Shown one piece after another: positions 34,023-44,317 of a stretch of DNA of 64,000 nt; the first letter of the stretch is position 1; each line of letters starts with the position of its first letter. This DNA comes from Citricoccus zhacaiensis (lineage in GTDB: Bacteria; Actinomycetota; Actinomycetes; Actinomycetales; Micrococcaceae): positions 43,753 through 107,752 of the forward strand of contig NZ_BMLQ01000011.1 in the NCBI RefSeq assembly GCF_014645315.1, given 5' to 3'. The position numbers and the translations under genes were made by a program. A model generated the notes under the pieces. That model saw only the letters and a program-made list of their open reading frames with translations. It had not been told where the DNA came from and did no database searches.

Positions 34023-35805
34023 ATGTCCGCCGCCCCCGACCACGGTCCCGGACGCCGGGTCTCCACCGACGTCCTGGTGATCGGCGCGGGTCCGACGGGG
34101 CTGATGGCGGGCGCCTGGTGCGCCCGGCTGGGGCTTCAGTCCCTCGTGGTGGACGGCAAGGCCGGGCCGACCCGCGAGTCCCGGGCCCTGGCCGTGCAGG
34201 CCCGCTCCCTCGAGGTCTACCGGCAGCTCGGCCTGGCGCAGGCCGTGCTGGACGGAGCGACCCCGGCGGCGTCCGTCAGTCCCGGGTTCCGCCATCGCAC
34301 GCTGGGCACCGTGCGGCTGGACCGGGTGGGCCAGCAGCTGACGCCCTTCCCGGGGATCACCATCTTCGAGCAGAGCGCGAACGAGGAATTGCTGGCCCGT
34401 CATCTCCGGGATCAGCACCGGCCCGTCGCCTGGGGCACCTCGTTCCGGTCCTTCGTCACGGACCCCCGGGCGGCAGGGCCCGGCGGAGCCGTCACCGCCG
34501 AACTCGACTCTCCTGAAGGGCTGGTTCAGGTCAGCGCCCGGTATGTGGTGGCCGCCGACGGTGCCTCGTCAGCGGTCCGGCGTGCCCTGGGCATCGCCTT
34601 CGAGGGTGCCACCAACCGGTTCGAGTTCTACGTGCTGGACGCCTACGGCGTCACCGGCACCGAGTCCGGTATCACCCTGCGCGCCTCCCGGGAGCACTTC
34701 ATGCTGGCCTTCCCCCTGGGCGACGACGGCCGGGGCGGGCGGCGCGCACGCCTCCTGGGGATCCTGCGCGCCGAAGACCCGAGTCCGGCGGATCCCGGTC
34801 AAGGTGCCGGTCCAGACTCCGACCCGGGAAACGGTCCCGATCACGGGCCTCTGGCCAGCTCCCCCGCCGCTGCCGAGGCCCGCGACGAGGCCCGTGCCCG
34901 TGCGTCCTTGGCCGAGGAGTTCGGCGTCCGGTATGCCGGCACGGATTGGTACAGCACCTACCGGGTGCATCATCGCGTGGCCGCCGCCTTCCGGGCCGGC
35001 CGGGTGTTCCTCGCGGGGGACGCCGCGCACATCCACTCCCCTGTGGGTGCGCAGGGGATGAACACGGGGTTGCAGGACGCGCAGAACATCGTCTGCACCA
35101 TTGCCGATGTCCTCGCCGGCCGGGAGCCTGAGGACGTCCTGGACCGTTACGAGTCCGAGCGCCGGCCGGTGGCCCTGAACCTGGTCCGGACCACCGACGT
35201 GGTGTTCGGAGCAGTCACGTCCATGGCCCCCCTGGCGCGCCTTCTGCGGACGCGGGTCTTCCCCCTCGCCGCCCCGGCCCTCCTGCGAGTGGCGCCCCGG
35301 ATTCCCCTGGGCGGTCGGATGTTCGGCTACCTCTCCCAGATCCGGATCCACTACTGGATGCCGGGGACGGAGGCGGACCACACCGGCGCACGACGGCGGC
35401 ACCGCGGCACGGTCCTGGGCCGCCGCCTTCCCTGGGTTCCCGACGCCGGCCCTACCGGTCCGGTGCCCGGCGGGGACGGGCGCGGGGACAACCATGAGGC
35501 GCTCAACACGGCCGAATGGCAGGTGCACGCCTACGGCCCGGCCGCCGACCGGTGGGCGCGGGACCTGGCCGACCGCCACCGGGAGAAGGACCGGGCCGGG
35601 CCGGTGCGAGCGAACGGGGCCCGCGCGGACGGCGGGCACGTAGCGGCAGGCGATGGGCCGGCGTCGTACACGGAGGCCGGGCTACCGGTACTGCGGTTCC
35701 GGGCGGCCCCGGAGGCGGGACTGCCCGACGGCACGGCACTGCTGATCCGCCCGGACGGCTTCGTCGCCGAGGTCCGGGACGGCTCTTCGGCTCCTGCTGG
35801 GAGGG

Positions 35806-35819
<14 letters not shown>
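34023..35819 (+). CDS. FAD-dependent aromatic monooxygenase
   Basis: Flavoprotein hydroxylase of 598 residues in the phenol hydroxylase/PHBH/MhpA superfamily. The FAD-binding GxGxxG is in [15 protein letters not shown] (about 17-31), the DG motif in [14 protein letters not shown] and the GD motif in [25 protein letters not shown] (split [18 protein letters not shown]). An unusual low-complexity Pro/Asp/Gly stretch (about 258-285) interrupts the middle domain. The C-terminal thioredoxin-like region is short and Gly/Ala-rich. The gene has TAACCT six bases before its ATG, so it may be leaderless. Its end overlaps purA by 14 bp in convergent orientation. Substrate unknown. Confidence 0.9.
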
Positions 35820-37101
<1,282 letters not shown>

Positions 37102-37301
37102 GAATGCATCTCTCCTGAGCAGGCCACGGCAACCGTTCTTGCGGCGGTCCCGTCCGGCCCTCGACATGGAAAACGCCCCCGGTGACCGCTCCCACGGTTC
37201 TCTGCCGTGCGGTGCATCACACGAGGGCCTTACAACCGGAGTTTACCAGTCAGGGCCCATGGGGAACGGATACGGTGGGCGGAACCGAACCGAGGAGCCG
37301 G

Positions 37302-37700
37302 ATGACCCCCCTGCAGGAACACCTGTTCTTCCTCGCCATCACGGTGATCCCCGGACTGGCCGGCCTCATCCCGGGTTGGCTGGCGTGGACCGGCAGATAC
37401 CGCAACTGGGCCCGGCAGCCGAAATCCACGTGGTCCACCACGCGGTACAACATGTTCCCCCTGCACATCGGGTGGATCGGGTTCACCTGGATCATGCTGT
37501 GGGCCAGCCTCTGGATCGACTACTTCCACCCGGGCTGGACGAGCAGCGTGCCCGGCTTCTGGCTGCTCTTCCCGTTCCTCGTCATCACGGTCATCCTCAA
37601 CTTCTGGTGGCCTCGCTTCCTCACCCCTGCCTGGCATCGAGATTGGGTGGACCGCGGCGGTCGGTATGACACCCCGCTGCGCGGCCCCGACGGCCCCTGA
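37302..37700 (+). CDS. hypothetical membrane protein
   Basis: 132 residues starting MTPLQEHLFFLAITVIPGLA. Three hydrophobic segments (about 7-27, 58-78, 88-108) are separated by loops rich in Trp, Arg and Tyr (RYRNWARQPKSTWSTTRYN). No known domain was recognised. GAGGAG lies just before the ATG. It starts 36 bp ahead of another unknown gene on the same strand and may form a unit with it. It probably sits in the cytoplasmic membrane. Confidence 0.7.
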   Translation: MTPLQEHLFFLAITVIPGLAGLIPGWLAWTGRYRNWARQPKSTWSTTRYNMFPLHIGWIGFTWIMLWASLWIDYFHPGWTSSVPGFWLLFPFLVITVILNFWWPRFLTPAWHRDWVDRGGRYDTPLRGPDGP

Positions 37701-37735
37701 CCACGGACCTTCCTCCGAACCGGAAAGAGCACCCC

Positions 37736-38956
37736 ATGACCCCCTCCACGCCGGCCCCGACCACCGGCTACCTCGGCATCCTGCAGTTCCACCCGGCACC
37801 TCACTGGGTCCCGGAGTCGGTCCGCCCGGAGATCGAGCTGATCGCCACCCTCCCGGTGGACGAGGACACGTTCCGCCCCTCGATCGTGGTCACGGTCAAC
37901 CCTTTCGAGGGCAGCATCCGCGAGTTCAGCGTCAAGGCCCTGACGGGGCTGACCTCCACCCTCCGGGCATGCCGGATCGTCGACGTCGGCGGCTGGGAGC
38001 GCCGGTCCGAGGACCGGCCACAGGATCATCTGGGCATCGAGACGGACACCTCCCTGCAGTCCCGGCGCATCGAGTACGTCCACCGCGCGGACAACGGCCG
38101 GCTGGTCTCCGGCGTGGACCACCTGGTGCTGATGGACGGCTGGGCGGTCCAGATATCGACCACCTGCGCGCTCCAGGACCGGCTCTTCCTCACCGCGGAT
38201 CTCGAGGCGATGGCGCGCAGCGTGGAGCCCGCCCCGGGCGGCATGGCCCCGCCCTCGGCACCGGTCACGGCCGAACCCGGGTATGACGCCACTGCCTCGG
38301 CGGCCGAGCTCGAAGCCACGGGGCTGGTGGAGGACGGCCGCCTGACCGAGGTCGGAGACCTCCTCTCCGCCACCCTGCAGGAGTCGGCGTTCCGCCTGCG
38401 CCTGACGGGTACCGCCGGGGGTGGTGACCACCTCGTCCAGGTTTTCGGCCTCTCCGATGTGGCCCTCATGGTCTCGCAGCCGGGCTTCGGCGAACGGGTC
38501 CTCGGCGGGCCGTGGGAGGCCCCCGGATCCGAGCACCTGCACGTGGGCATGGTCCCGCTCTCCGAGCTCTCGGCTCGGTTGCTCGCGTGGGCGGGAGCCC
38601 TCCCCGCCTGGAACCTCCTGCCCACCCCGGCTCTGATCGCACCCGCGGCCTACGACGCCCGGCTGGCGGGGCCGACGCCACCGCCTGCCGGGGCCGACCC
38701 CGCCCTCACGGCCTTGTGGGACCAGTCGTGGTGGGTCTGGCGGATCGAAGCTGACGCGGACGGTGCTGACGGCTTCCCCGAGACGACGGTGCTCGCCACC
38801 CCTCAGCGCGGCACGTACCGGGTCGGCCTGGTCCCCGACCCGGTCACAGGAGAGGACCGGGTACTGCTGTGGCCGGTGGAGAGCTCGTTCCTGCTGGCCC
38901 TGGTGGAAGACCTCTTCCAGGCCGCCCACTTCGGGCGGGCGCCCCAGCTGAGCTGA
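37736..38956 (+). CDS. hypothetical two-domain protein
   Basis: 406 residues without signal peptide or membrane helix. The N-terminal part (about 12-160, TGYLGILQFHPAPHWVPE onward) has the alternating pattern of a beta-rich domain similar to the LpqN/PsbP-like fold seen in actinobacterial surface proteins. The C-terminal part (about 185-395) contains GLVEDGRLTEVGDLL and HLVQVFGLSDVALMV, which recalls EspG-like chaperones of type VII secretion. Both comparisons are weak impressions. GAAAGAGC precedes the ATG. It follows the small membrane protein. I do not assign a function. Confidence 0.65.
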   Translation: MTPSTPAPTTGYLGILQFHPAPHWVPESVRPEIELIATLPVDEDTFRPSIVVTVNPFEGSIREFSVKALTGLTSTLRACRIVDVGGWERRSEDRPQDHLGIETDTSLQSRRIEYVHRADNGRLVSGVDHLVLMDGWAVQISTTCALQDRLFLTADLEAMARSVEPAPGGMAPPSAPVTAEPGYDATASAAELEATGLVEDGRLTEVGDLLSATLQESAFRLRLTGTAGGGDHLVQVFGLSDVALMVSQPGFGERVLGGPWEAPGSEHLHVGMVPLSELSARLLAWAGALPAWNLLPTPALIAPAAYDARLAGPTPPPAGADPALTALWDQSWWVWRIEADADGADGFPETTVLATPQRGTYRVGLVPDPVTGEDRVLLWPVESSFLLALVEDLFQAAHFGRAPQLS

Positions 38957-38977
38957 GGGCGCAGTGGGGTTGAGCGC

Positions 38978-39412
38978 TCAGGGCGCCTTCTCCGCGTAGT
39001 CGCGCAGCGACTCCAACTGACCCGCATCCGCGTCGGCGAGCGCAGCGGCCAGGCCGAGCGCCTCCTCGCGCAATTCCTCCGCAGCTCGCACCGCGATGCG
39101 CAGATGCACCCGGGTGGCGCCGGCGTCGGGAAGCAGGAGGTAGCCGTATTCCACGCGCACGTCCGCGTCATCGGCGCCGGAGACCATGGTCAGCCCGTGC
39201 CCGGGCTCATAGGTGGCCAGCGTGTACTGACGCTGGTGGCCGCCGGTCGCATAGGAGAGCTCCTGGCCCGGGCCCGCCGGCCCGTTGACGTGCATCTCCT
39301 CGACATCGGGTAGCCATGCCGGCGCGGCGGCCCAGTCCGTGAGCAGCTCCCACACCCTCGGAGCAGGCAGGTGGACCACGATGTCGTCTTCGAGGGCCGC
39401 GATGGTCAACAT
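38978..39412 (-). CDS. SRPBCC-family (START-like) protein
   Basis: 144 residues with the helix-grip fold of the SRPBCC superfamily. It begins with a beta strand (DDIVVHLPAPRVWELLTDWA) and shows PAWLPDVEEMHVNGPAGPGQ, then strands and a long C-terminal helix (EELREEALGLAAALADADAG). Such proteins bind hydrophobic ligands or act as polyketide cyclases/AHSA1-like domains. No catalytic residues are apparent. The start at 39412 has GAGGATC upstream. It reads away from the carrier at 39599. Function unknown. Confidence 0.8.
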   Translation of the reverse strand: MLTIAALEDDIVVHLPAPRVWELLTDWAAAPAWLPDVEEMHVNGPAGPGQELSYATGGHQRQYTLATYEPGHGLTMVSGADDADVRVEYGYLLLPDAGATRVHLRIAVRAAEELREEALGLAAALADADAGQLESLRDYAEKAP

Positions 39413-39598
39413 GGTCCGATCCTCGCCCCTGTACGCCCTCGGTGTTAAGGGGTGAAACGCCGCTAGGTTCCATTGCGCCCAGAGCACGCCTGCCTATGGT
39501 GGTGCCAGTCACATTCGCCCAGGGGCCTCCCAGCGCCATCGCCGCACCGTACGACCACACCGAACGACGCCGGCCCCGCACCGTCAGGAGTCATCGGC

Positions 39599-40987
39599 AT
39601 GTCCAGCACCCCGGGAACCACCGAAACGCCGCCCCGCAAGGAGGGAACCCCGCTCTCCCGTGCCATGCGCCCCGTCAACCACGTGGTGGAACGGTTCATC
39701 CCGTCCGCCCTGGTCTTCTCGATCGTCCTGACCTTCATCGTCGCCATCCTGGCGTTGATCCTCACCGGCACCGGCCCCGGCGACCTCGTGGTCCACTGGG
39801 GCGACGGTCTGGCCGGGCTGCTCGACTTCATCACCCAGATGGCGCTGATCCTGCTACTGGGGCACATCCTGGCCAACACCGGGCCGGTCCGGCGCGTGCT
39901 GGCCTTCCTGGGCTCGGTCCCCCGTACGGAGCTCGCCGCCTACGTGTTCGTCTTCGCCGTGGCCGCCGTGGCCAGCCTCATCACCTGGGGGCTGGGCCTG
40001 GTGGTCGGCGGCCTGCTGGCCCGGGAGGTCGCCTATCAGGGGCGCGAGCGCGGCCTGAAGCTGCACTTCCCCATGCTGGTGGCCGCCGGCTTCGCCGGGT
40101 TCGTGGTCTGGCACATGGGCTATTCGGCCTCCGGCCCCCTGACCGCCGCCACCGAGGGGTCCTTCCTCATGGAGTCCCTCGGCGGGCAGCCCGTGCCGAT
40201 CAGTGAGACCGTGTTCTCCTCCTGGAACATGATCGCCGCCGTGGTGACGATCCTCGTGGTGGCCCTGGCCCTGTTCCTGGTGGCTCCGCGCCGCGGTGAC
40301 AAGATCGTGGAGCTGGCCCAGGACGCGCGCGAGCAGGCCGATGACGGCCAGGAGGAGATCGTGACCCCGGCCGATCGCGTGGATGCCAGCCGCCTGCCGA
40401 CCCTGCTGCTGGGCCTGATGCTGGTGGCCTACCTGGTGCTGCACTTCGTCCAGGGCGGCACGCTCACCCTGGACACCGTGAACTGGTCCTTCCTTGCCCT
40501 GATCCTGTTGCTGGTGCGCAACCCCTTCGAGTTGATCCACCTGACCAAGAACGCCGCGTCCAACGTGGGGGAGATCCTGCTGCAGTTCCCCCTCTACGCG
40601 GGCATCCTGGGCATGATGTCCGGAACCGGCCTGATCGAGGTTTTCTCCGATGCCTTCGTGTCCATCTCCAACCCGGTGACGTTCGGGTTGCTCGCCTTCC
40701 TGGCCGCCGGCCTGGTGAACTTCTTCGTTCCCTCCGGCGGTGGGCAGTTCGCGGTGCAGGGACCCATCATGCTCGGCGCTGGCGCCGATCTCGGCGTGGA
40801 CCCCGCGATCACCATCATGGCCGTGTCCTACGGCGATCAGTGGACCAACATGATCCAGCCGTTCTGGGCCATCCCCCTGCTGGCGATCGCCGGGCTGAAG
40901 ATGCGGGACATCCTCGGCTACACCACCGTGGTGCTCATCGCCTCCGGGCTCGTGTTCGCCGGGACGCTGCTGATCGTGTCCCTCTAG
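39599..40987 (+). CDS. AtoE-type short-chain fatty acid carrier
   Basis: Secondary transporter of 462 residues with about 12 helices. VFVFAVAAVASLITWGLGLV, NFFVPSGGGQFAVQGPIML and SYGDQWTNMIQPFWAIPLLA are hallmark stretches of the AtoE/TIGR00366 family, carriers for acetoacetate, butyrate and other short acids. It is a paralogue of the carrier at 46087. Here it stands alone after an SRPBCC gene and has no catabolic partners. AGGAG lies nine bases before the ATG. It overlaps the convergent thymidine kinase gene by four bases. Confidence 0.9.
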   Translation: MSSTPGTTETPPRKEGTPLSRAMRPVNHVVERFIPSALVFSIVLTFIVAILALILTGTGPGDLVVHWGDGLAGLLDFITQMALILLLGHILANTGPVRRVLAFLGSVPRTELAAYVFVFAVAAVASLITWGLGLVVGGLLAREVAYQGRERGLKLHFPMLVAAGFAGFVVWHMGYSASGPLTAATEGSFLMESLGGQPVPISETVFSSWNMIAAVVTILVVALALFLVAPRRGDKIVELAQDAREQADDGQEEIVTPADRVDASRLPTLLLGLMLVAYLVLHFVQGGTLTLDTVNWSFLALILLLVRNPFELIHLTKNAASNVGEILLQFPLYAGILGMMSGTGLIEVFSDAFVSISNPVTFGLLAFLAAGLVNFFVPSGGGQFAVQGPIMLGAGADLGVDPAITIMAVSYGDQWTNMIQPFWAIPLLAIAGLKMRDILGYTTVVLIASGLVFAGTLLIVSL

Positions 40988-41670
40988 CCCAGCCGCCCGC
41001 CGGACTCCTCGAGATAGCAGACCCCGCAGAGGGACTCGTAGGTGACCTCCACGCCGTCGATCGCCACCTGATCGCCCTCGAAGACGAAGCGTTCGCGCCG
41101 GGACTCGCGCGCGCTCGTGGCCGGGCCGGCGTCGTGCCCCGCCACCGTGTCCACCACCTTGCGGGTGTTGAAGATGGCCTTGCGCCCGCACCGGCAGATG
41201 GTCTTGAGCTCCTCGAGGGAGTGGGCCAGCTCCATGAGCCGGGCCGAGCCGGGGAAGGAGGCCGTGCGGAAGTCGGTGCGGATGCCGTAGGCCATCACGG
41301 GCACGCCCTCGAGCACAGCGATCCGCAGCAGGTCGTCCACCTGGGTGGGTTCGAGGAACTGGGCCTCGTCCACGAGCAGGCAGGCGACGGGCTTGACCTC
41401 CGCGTCCAGGTGCGTGAGCAGGGCGGTGGGGTCATCCCCGCGGACCTGCTGACGGAAGAGCGCCATTAGGTTTGCCCCGGGCGGGATCAGGAAGTCGGCC
41501 TCCCGGGTGACGCCCAATCGGGAGACGATCTGGTCCTCGCCCTTCGAGTCCACCTGAGGCTTGGCCAGCAGCACCCGCTGCCCGCGTTCCTCGTAGTTGA
41601 ACGCGGCCTGGAGGAGCCCGGTCGACTTGCCGGAGTTCATCGCGCCGTAGCGGAAGTAGAGCTTGGCCAC
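40984..41670 (-). CDS. tdk: thymidine kinase
   Basis: ATP-dependent kinase for thymidine salvage, type II (TK1-like), 228 residues. The P-loop is RYGAMNSGKSTGLL (about 7-20), the DEAQFLE box at about 101 is the Walker B-like motif, and zinc cysteines are in CRCGRKA and CGVC. A GTG start gives MAKLYFRYG; TAGACT eight bases upstream and lack of a Shine-Dalgarno suggest a leaderless message. It is convergent with the AtoE-type carrier. The C-terminal tail after CGVC is short, as usual. Confidence 0.95.
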   Translation of the reverse strand: MAKLYFRYGAMNSGKSTGLLQAAFNYEERGQRVLLAKPQVDSKGEDQIVSRLGVTREADFLIPPGANLMALFRQQVRGDDPTALLTHLDAEVKPVACLLVDEAQFLEPTQVDDLLRIAVLEGVPVMAYGIRTDFRTASFPGSARLMELAHSLEELKTICRCGRKAIFNTRKVVDTVAGHDAGPATSARESRRERFVFEGDQVAIDGVEVTYESLCGVCYLEESGGRLG

Positions 41671-41700
41671 GATCGAGAAGTCTAGTGCTGGTCCGGTGCG

Positions 41701-41979
41701 CTACTTGATCGAGTTCGGGTGCTTCGCCAGCGGGGTGACCTTGATGTCCATGTAGGGGTACATGGGGAATCCGCTGAGGATGGCGTGCAACTCGTCGTTG
41801 TCCGCCACGTCATAGACGGAGTAGTTGGCGTATTCGCCGACCACGCGCCAGATGTCCCGCATCCTGCCCTCGCGCTGCAGGTTGCCGGAGTACTCCTTCT
41901 CCTTGACCTGGAAGTCGGCCTTGGTCTCCTCGGTCATCGACTCGGGGAAGGTCACGTCCATCCGTGCCAGAAACAGCAT
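41701..41979 (-). CDS. catC: muconolactone isomerase-like protein
   Basis: 92 residues of the CatC family, which shifts the double bond of muconolactone in the catechol branch of the beta-ketoadipate pathway. The sequence MLFLARMDVTFPESMTEE begins as expected, and GEYANYSVYDVADNDELHAIL and MYPYMDIKVTPLAKHP are characteristic. AAGGAG six bases before the ATG decides the start. No catA or catB is nearby, so it may serve a related isomerisation in the adjacent cluster. It lies 175 bp downstream of the LysR gene on the same strand. Confidence 0.85.
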   Translation of the reverse strand: MLFLARMDVTFPESMTEETKADFQVKEKEYSGNLQREGRMRDIWRVVGEYANYSVYDVADNDELHAILSGFPMYPYMDIKVTPLAKHPNSIK

Positions 41980-42124
41980 CGTCACTCCTTTGTACGGCGC
42001 ATCATGCAGTGGTTGCGCTGGGGCTGAGATCGCCGGTCCTCCGCACTCTGCGGGGCCCTCGGCCGTTGTCACTATAGACGGCCGGCCGGACACCTCCGGT
42101 GGCACAACCCTCGGGTACGACGCC

Positions 42125-42170
42125 GGCTCGTTCAGTCCAGGACGATGGGCTCGTTCAGTCCAGGACGATG
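42125..42170. repeat. 23-bp tandem duplication at the LysR stop codon
   Basis: The 23 bases 42125-42147 are repeated exactly at 42148-42170. The unit contains the last codons and stop of the LysR gene (GIVLD, stop), so a recent duplication has left a second copy of the tail just beyond the real stop. Confidence 0.85.
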
Positions 42171-43069
42171 CCTTCCGGACGTTCGGGCTCCGGGTGAAGT
42201 GCGGCGAGTACCTCCAGGACGGCCTCGGTGGCCCGGTTCGGCTTCTTCCGGTGGAGCAGCGTGGCGGTCAGATACCGCGCCGGGCCGGCCAATGGCCGCA
42301 GGGCCAGCCCAGGGGTCTCCACATGGGCCACGGAGGAGATCGTCAGGGTGACGCCGACGCCGGCCGCCACCAACCCCAGGATGGTGTAGGAATCGGGCGC
42401 CTCCTGGACCAAGCGCGGCGTGAAGCCGGCGCGGTTCGCCAGGCGCAAGCCCATGTCGCGAACGCTCGAACCCTGCTGCGCCGGGAACATGACCCACGGC
42501 TCGGAGGCCAGCTCGCGGATGTCGATCTGCTCCTGACCGGCCAGTCGATGGTCTGAGGACACCCCCACCAGGACCCGTTCGTACTCGAAGACCCGGTCCC
42601 CGAGGCCCGAGTAGGTCAGGGGCCGTCGCCCGAAGGCAATGTCCAGGTCTCCTGCCGCCACCAGTGAGGGTGCCGCTCCGGCGTAGACCATGGAGCGCAG
42701 GCGGAGGTCCGCTCCGGGCGCGTCACGCCGGACGGCCCGGGCGATTCCCGGCAGCCACGGCCGCGACGAGGCCCCCGCGTACCCTAGGGTCACCGACCCG
42801 AGCAGGGGGACACCCTCCTGGTGGACGGCGCGCGTCATCAACCGGGCCGACTCCACGACCTGCCGGGCATGGGGCAGGGCAGCTTCTCCGGCGGCGGTGA
42901 GCTTGACGGCCCGGGTGGTCCGCCCCACCACCGGCTCGCCCAGTTCCCGCTCCAGCTTTCGGATCCACTGGCTGACCAGGGGTTGGGCCACCCCGAGCCG
43001 CTCAGCCGCCCGGGTGAAGTGCAGCTCCTCAGCCAGCATCACGAAGGCCTCAAGCGTCTTGACGTCCAT
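42155..43069 (-). CDS. LysR-family transcriptional regulator
   Basis: 304 residues with a LysR helix-turn-helix (about 1-60, MDVKTLEAFVMLAEELHFTR and LGVAQPLVSQWIRKLERELG) and a PBP-like effector domain (about 90-290). The DNA-binding part resembles the BenM/CatM/CbnR group that controls aromatic catabolism. Start 43069 has GGAGG six bases upstream; longer in-frame starts lack this. It is divergent from the cyclase operon, which it most likely activates, and is followed by the CatC-like gene on its own strand. Ligand unknown. Confidence 0.92.
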   Translation of the reverse strand: MDVKTLEAFVMLAEELHFTRAAERLGVAQPLVSQWIRKLERELGEPVVGRTTRAVKLTAAGEAALPHARQVVESARLMTRAVHQEGVPLLGSVTLGYAGASSRPWLPGIARAVRRDAPGADLRLRSMVYAGAAPSLVAAGDLDIAFGRRPLTYSGLGDRVFEYERVLVGVSSDHRLAGQEQIDIRELASEPWVMFPAQQGSSVRDMGLRLANRAGFTPRLVQEAPDSYTILGLVAAGVGVTLTISSVAHVETPGLALRPLAGPARYLTATLLHRKKPNRATEAVLEVLAALHPEPERPEGIVLD

Positions 43070-43251
43070 CGAGCCTCCACCCACCTCAGATGAATTCATG
43101 GTGATCCTGCATAAAACTATCCCGAATCCATCTTGGACAGAAGTGAGAGTCGCGTGGACCATAGACACCTGTGGGTGACATCACGGGTCTCCGTGGGGCA
43201 ATTCACGGCCACCGGCCACTCACCCCACACCATTGACCGAAGGAGACACTC

Positions 43252-44310
43252 ATGGACGAGCCGCAGTCCCCGCGCTGGCGCCAACGGCCCGAACGCTCCA
43301 CCTGGGGTGACTTCGGACCGGATGACGCCCTGGGCCGCATCAACCTGCTCACGCCCGTGAAGGTCGCCGAAGGCCTCGCCGAGGTCCACGAGGGGCGGGC
43401 CTTCACTCTCGGCCTGCCCCTGACCCTCCCCGGCGGCCATGCCCTGAACGCCAACCGCCTGCCGCCCGTGGTGCGTCCGACCCTGCGCCAGGGTCGCTCC
43501 GGCGCCAACTGCATCATGGAACCCCTGTCTCCCGGATCCTCGGACGTACTCAGCGACGATCTCGTGGTCCTGCACAACCAGTACTCCACCCAGTGGGACG
43601 CCTTCGCCCACGTGGGCTCGATGTTCGACGCCGACGGCGATGGTGTTCCGGAGCCGGTCTACTACAACGGCTTCCGCGCCGGCATCGAGGTCCGGGGAAC
43701 CACGGACCCTGCGGACTGCGGGATTCCGGGACCCCACCAGCCCACGACGGCGGATCTCGGCCCGGTTGGCATCGGCACCGTGGCCTCGCATCCGGTCCAG
43801 GGCCGTGCTGTGCTGATCGACCTCGCCCACCACTTCGGCACGGACCACCAGGTCGTCGGCTTCGACCAGATCCGCACCGTCCTGGACGCCGACGGCATCG
43901 AGGTCCGCCCCGGGGACATCGTGGCGTTCCACACCGGTTTCGCCGCCAAGGTGCTCGAGATGGCCGGTGATCCCGATCCGGACGTGCTGCACCACTACGG
44001 CGCCGTCCTCGATGGTCGCGATCCGGACCTGCTGGACTGGGTCACCGAGACCGGCATCGCCGCGATCGCCGCGGACAACTACGCCGTGGAGCTCTACCCG
44101 GCCACTCCCGCGCCGGCACCGGCGTCCATCCTGCCGTTCCACGAGCACTGCCTGTTCAAGCTGGGCGTCCCCCTCGGAGAGCTCTGGTACCTCACCGACC
44201 TCGCCGCGGCCCTACGGGAGGCCGGCCGCACGGCCTTCCTGCTCACGGCGCCACCCCTGAACCTGCCGGGCGCCTCCGGCTCACCACTCAACCCGATCGC
44301 CACGATCTGA
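43252..44310 (+). CDS. cyclase-family metal-dependent hydrolase
   Basis: 352 residues of the cyclase/kynurenine-formamidase-like family, metal-dependent hydrolases of cyclic amides, lactones or formamides (isatin hydrolase is one member). The metal motif HxGTHxD is represented by QYSTQWDAFAHVGSMFD, where the canonical second histidine position differs, with further ligands in GTVASHPVQGRAVLIDLAHH and PFHEHCLFKLGV. The region GLPLTLPGGHALNANR resembles fungal/bacterial long forms. GAAGGAG precedes the ATG. It is first gene of an operon with SDR, dehydrogenase, carrier and YciI. It probably opens a ring or amide in the substrate; not proven. Confidence 0.85.
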   Translation: MDEPQSPRWRQRPERSTWGDFGPDDALGRINLLTPVKVAEGLAEVHEGRAFTLGLPLTLPGGHALNANRLPPVVRPTLRQGRSGANCIMEPLSPGSSDVLSDDLVVLHNQYSTQWDAFAHVGSMFDADGDGVPEPVYYNGFRAGIEVRGTTDPADCGIPGPHQPTTADLGPVGIGTVASHPVQGRAVLIDLAHHFGTDHQVVGFDQIRTVLDADGIEVRPGDIVAFHTGFAAKVLEMAGDPDPDVLHHYGAVLDGRDPDLLDWVTETGIAAIAADNYAVELYPATPAPAPASILPFHEHCLFKLGVPLGELWYLTDLAAALREAGRTAFLLTAPPLNLPGASGSPLNPIATI

Positions 44311-44317
44311 GGACCGC

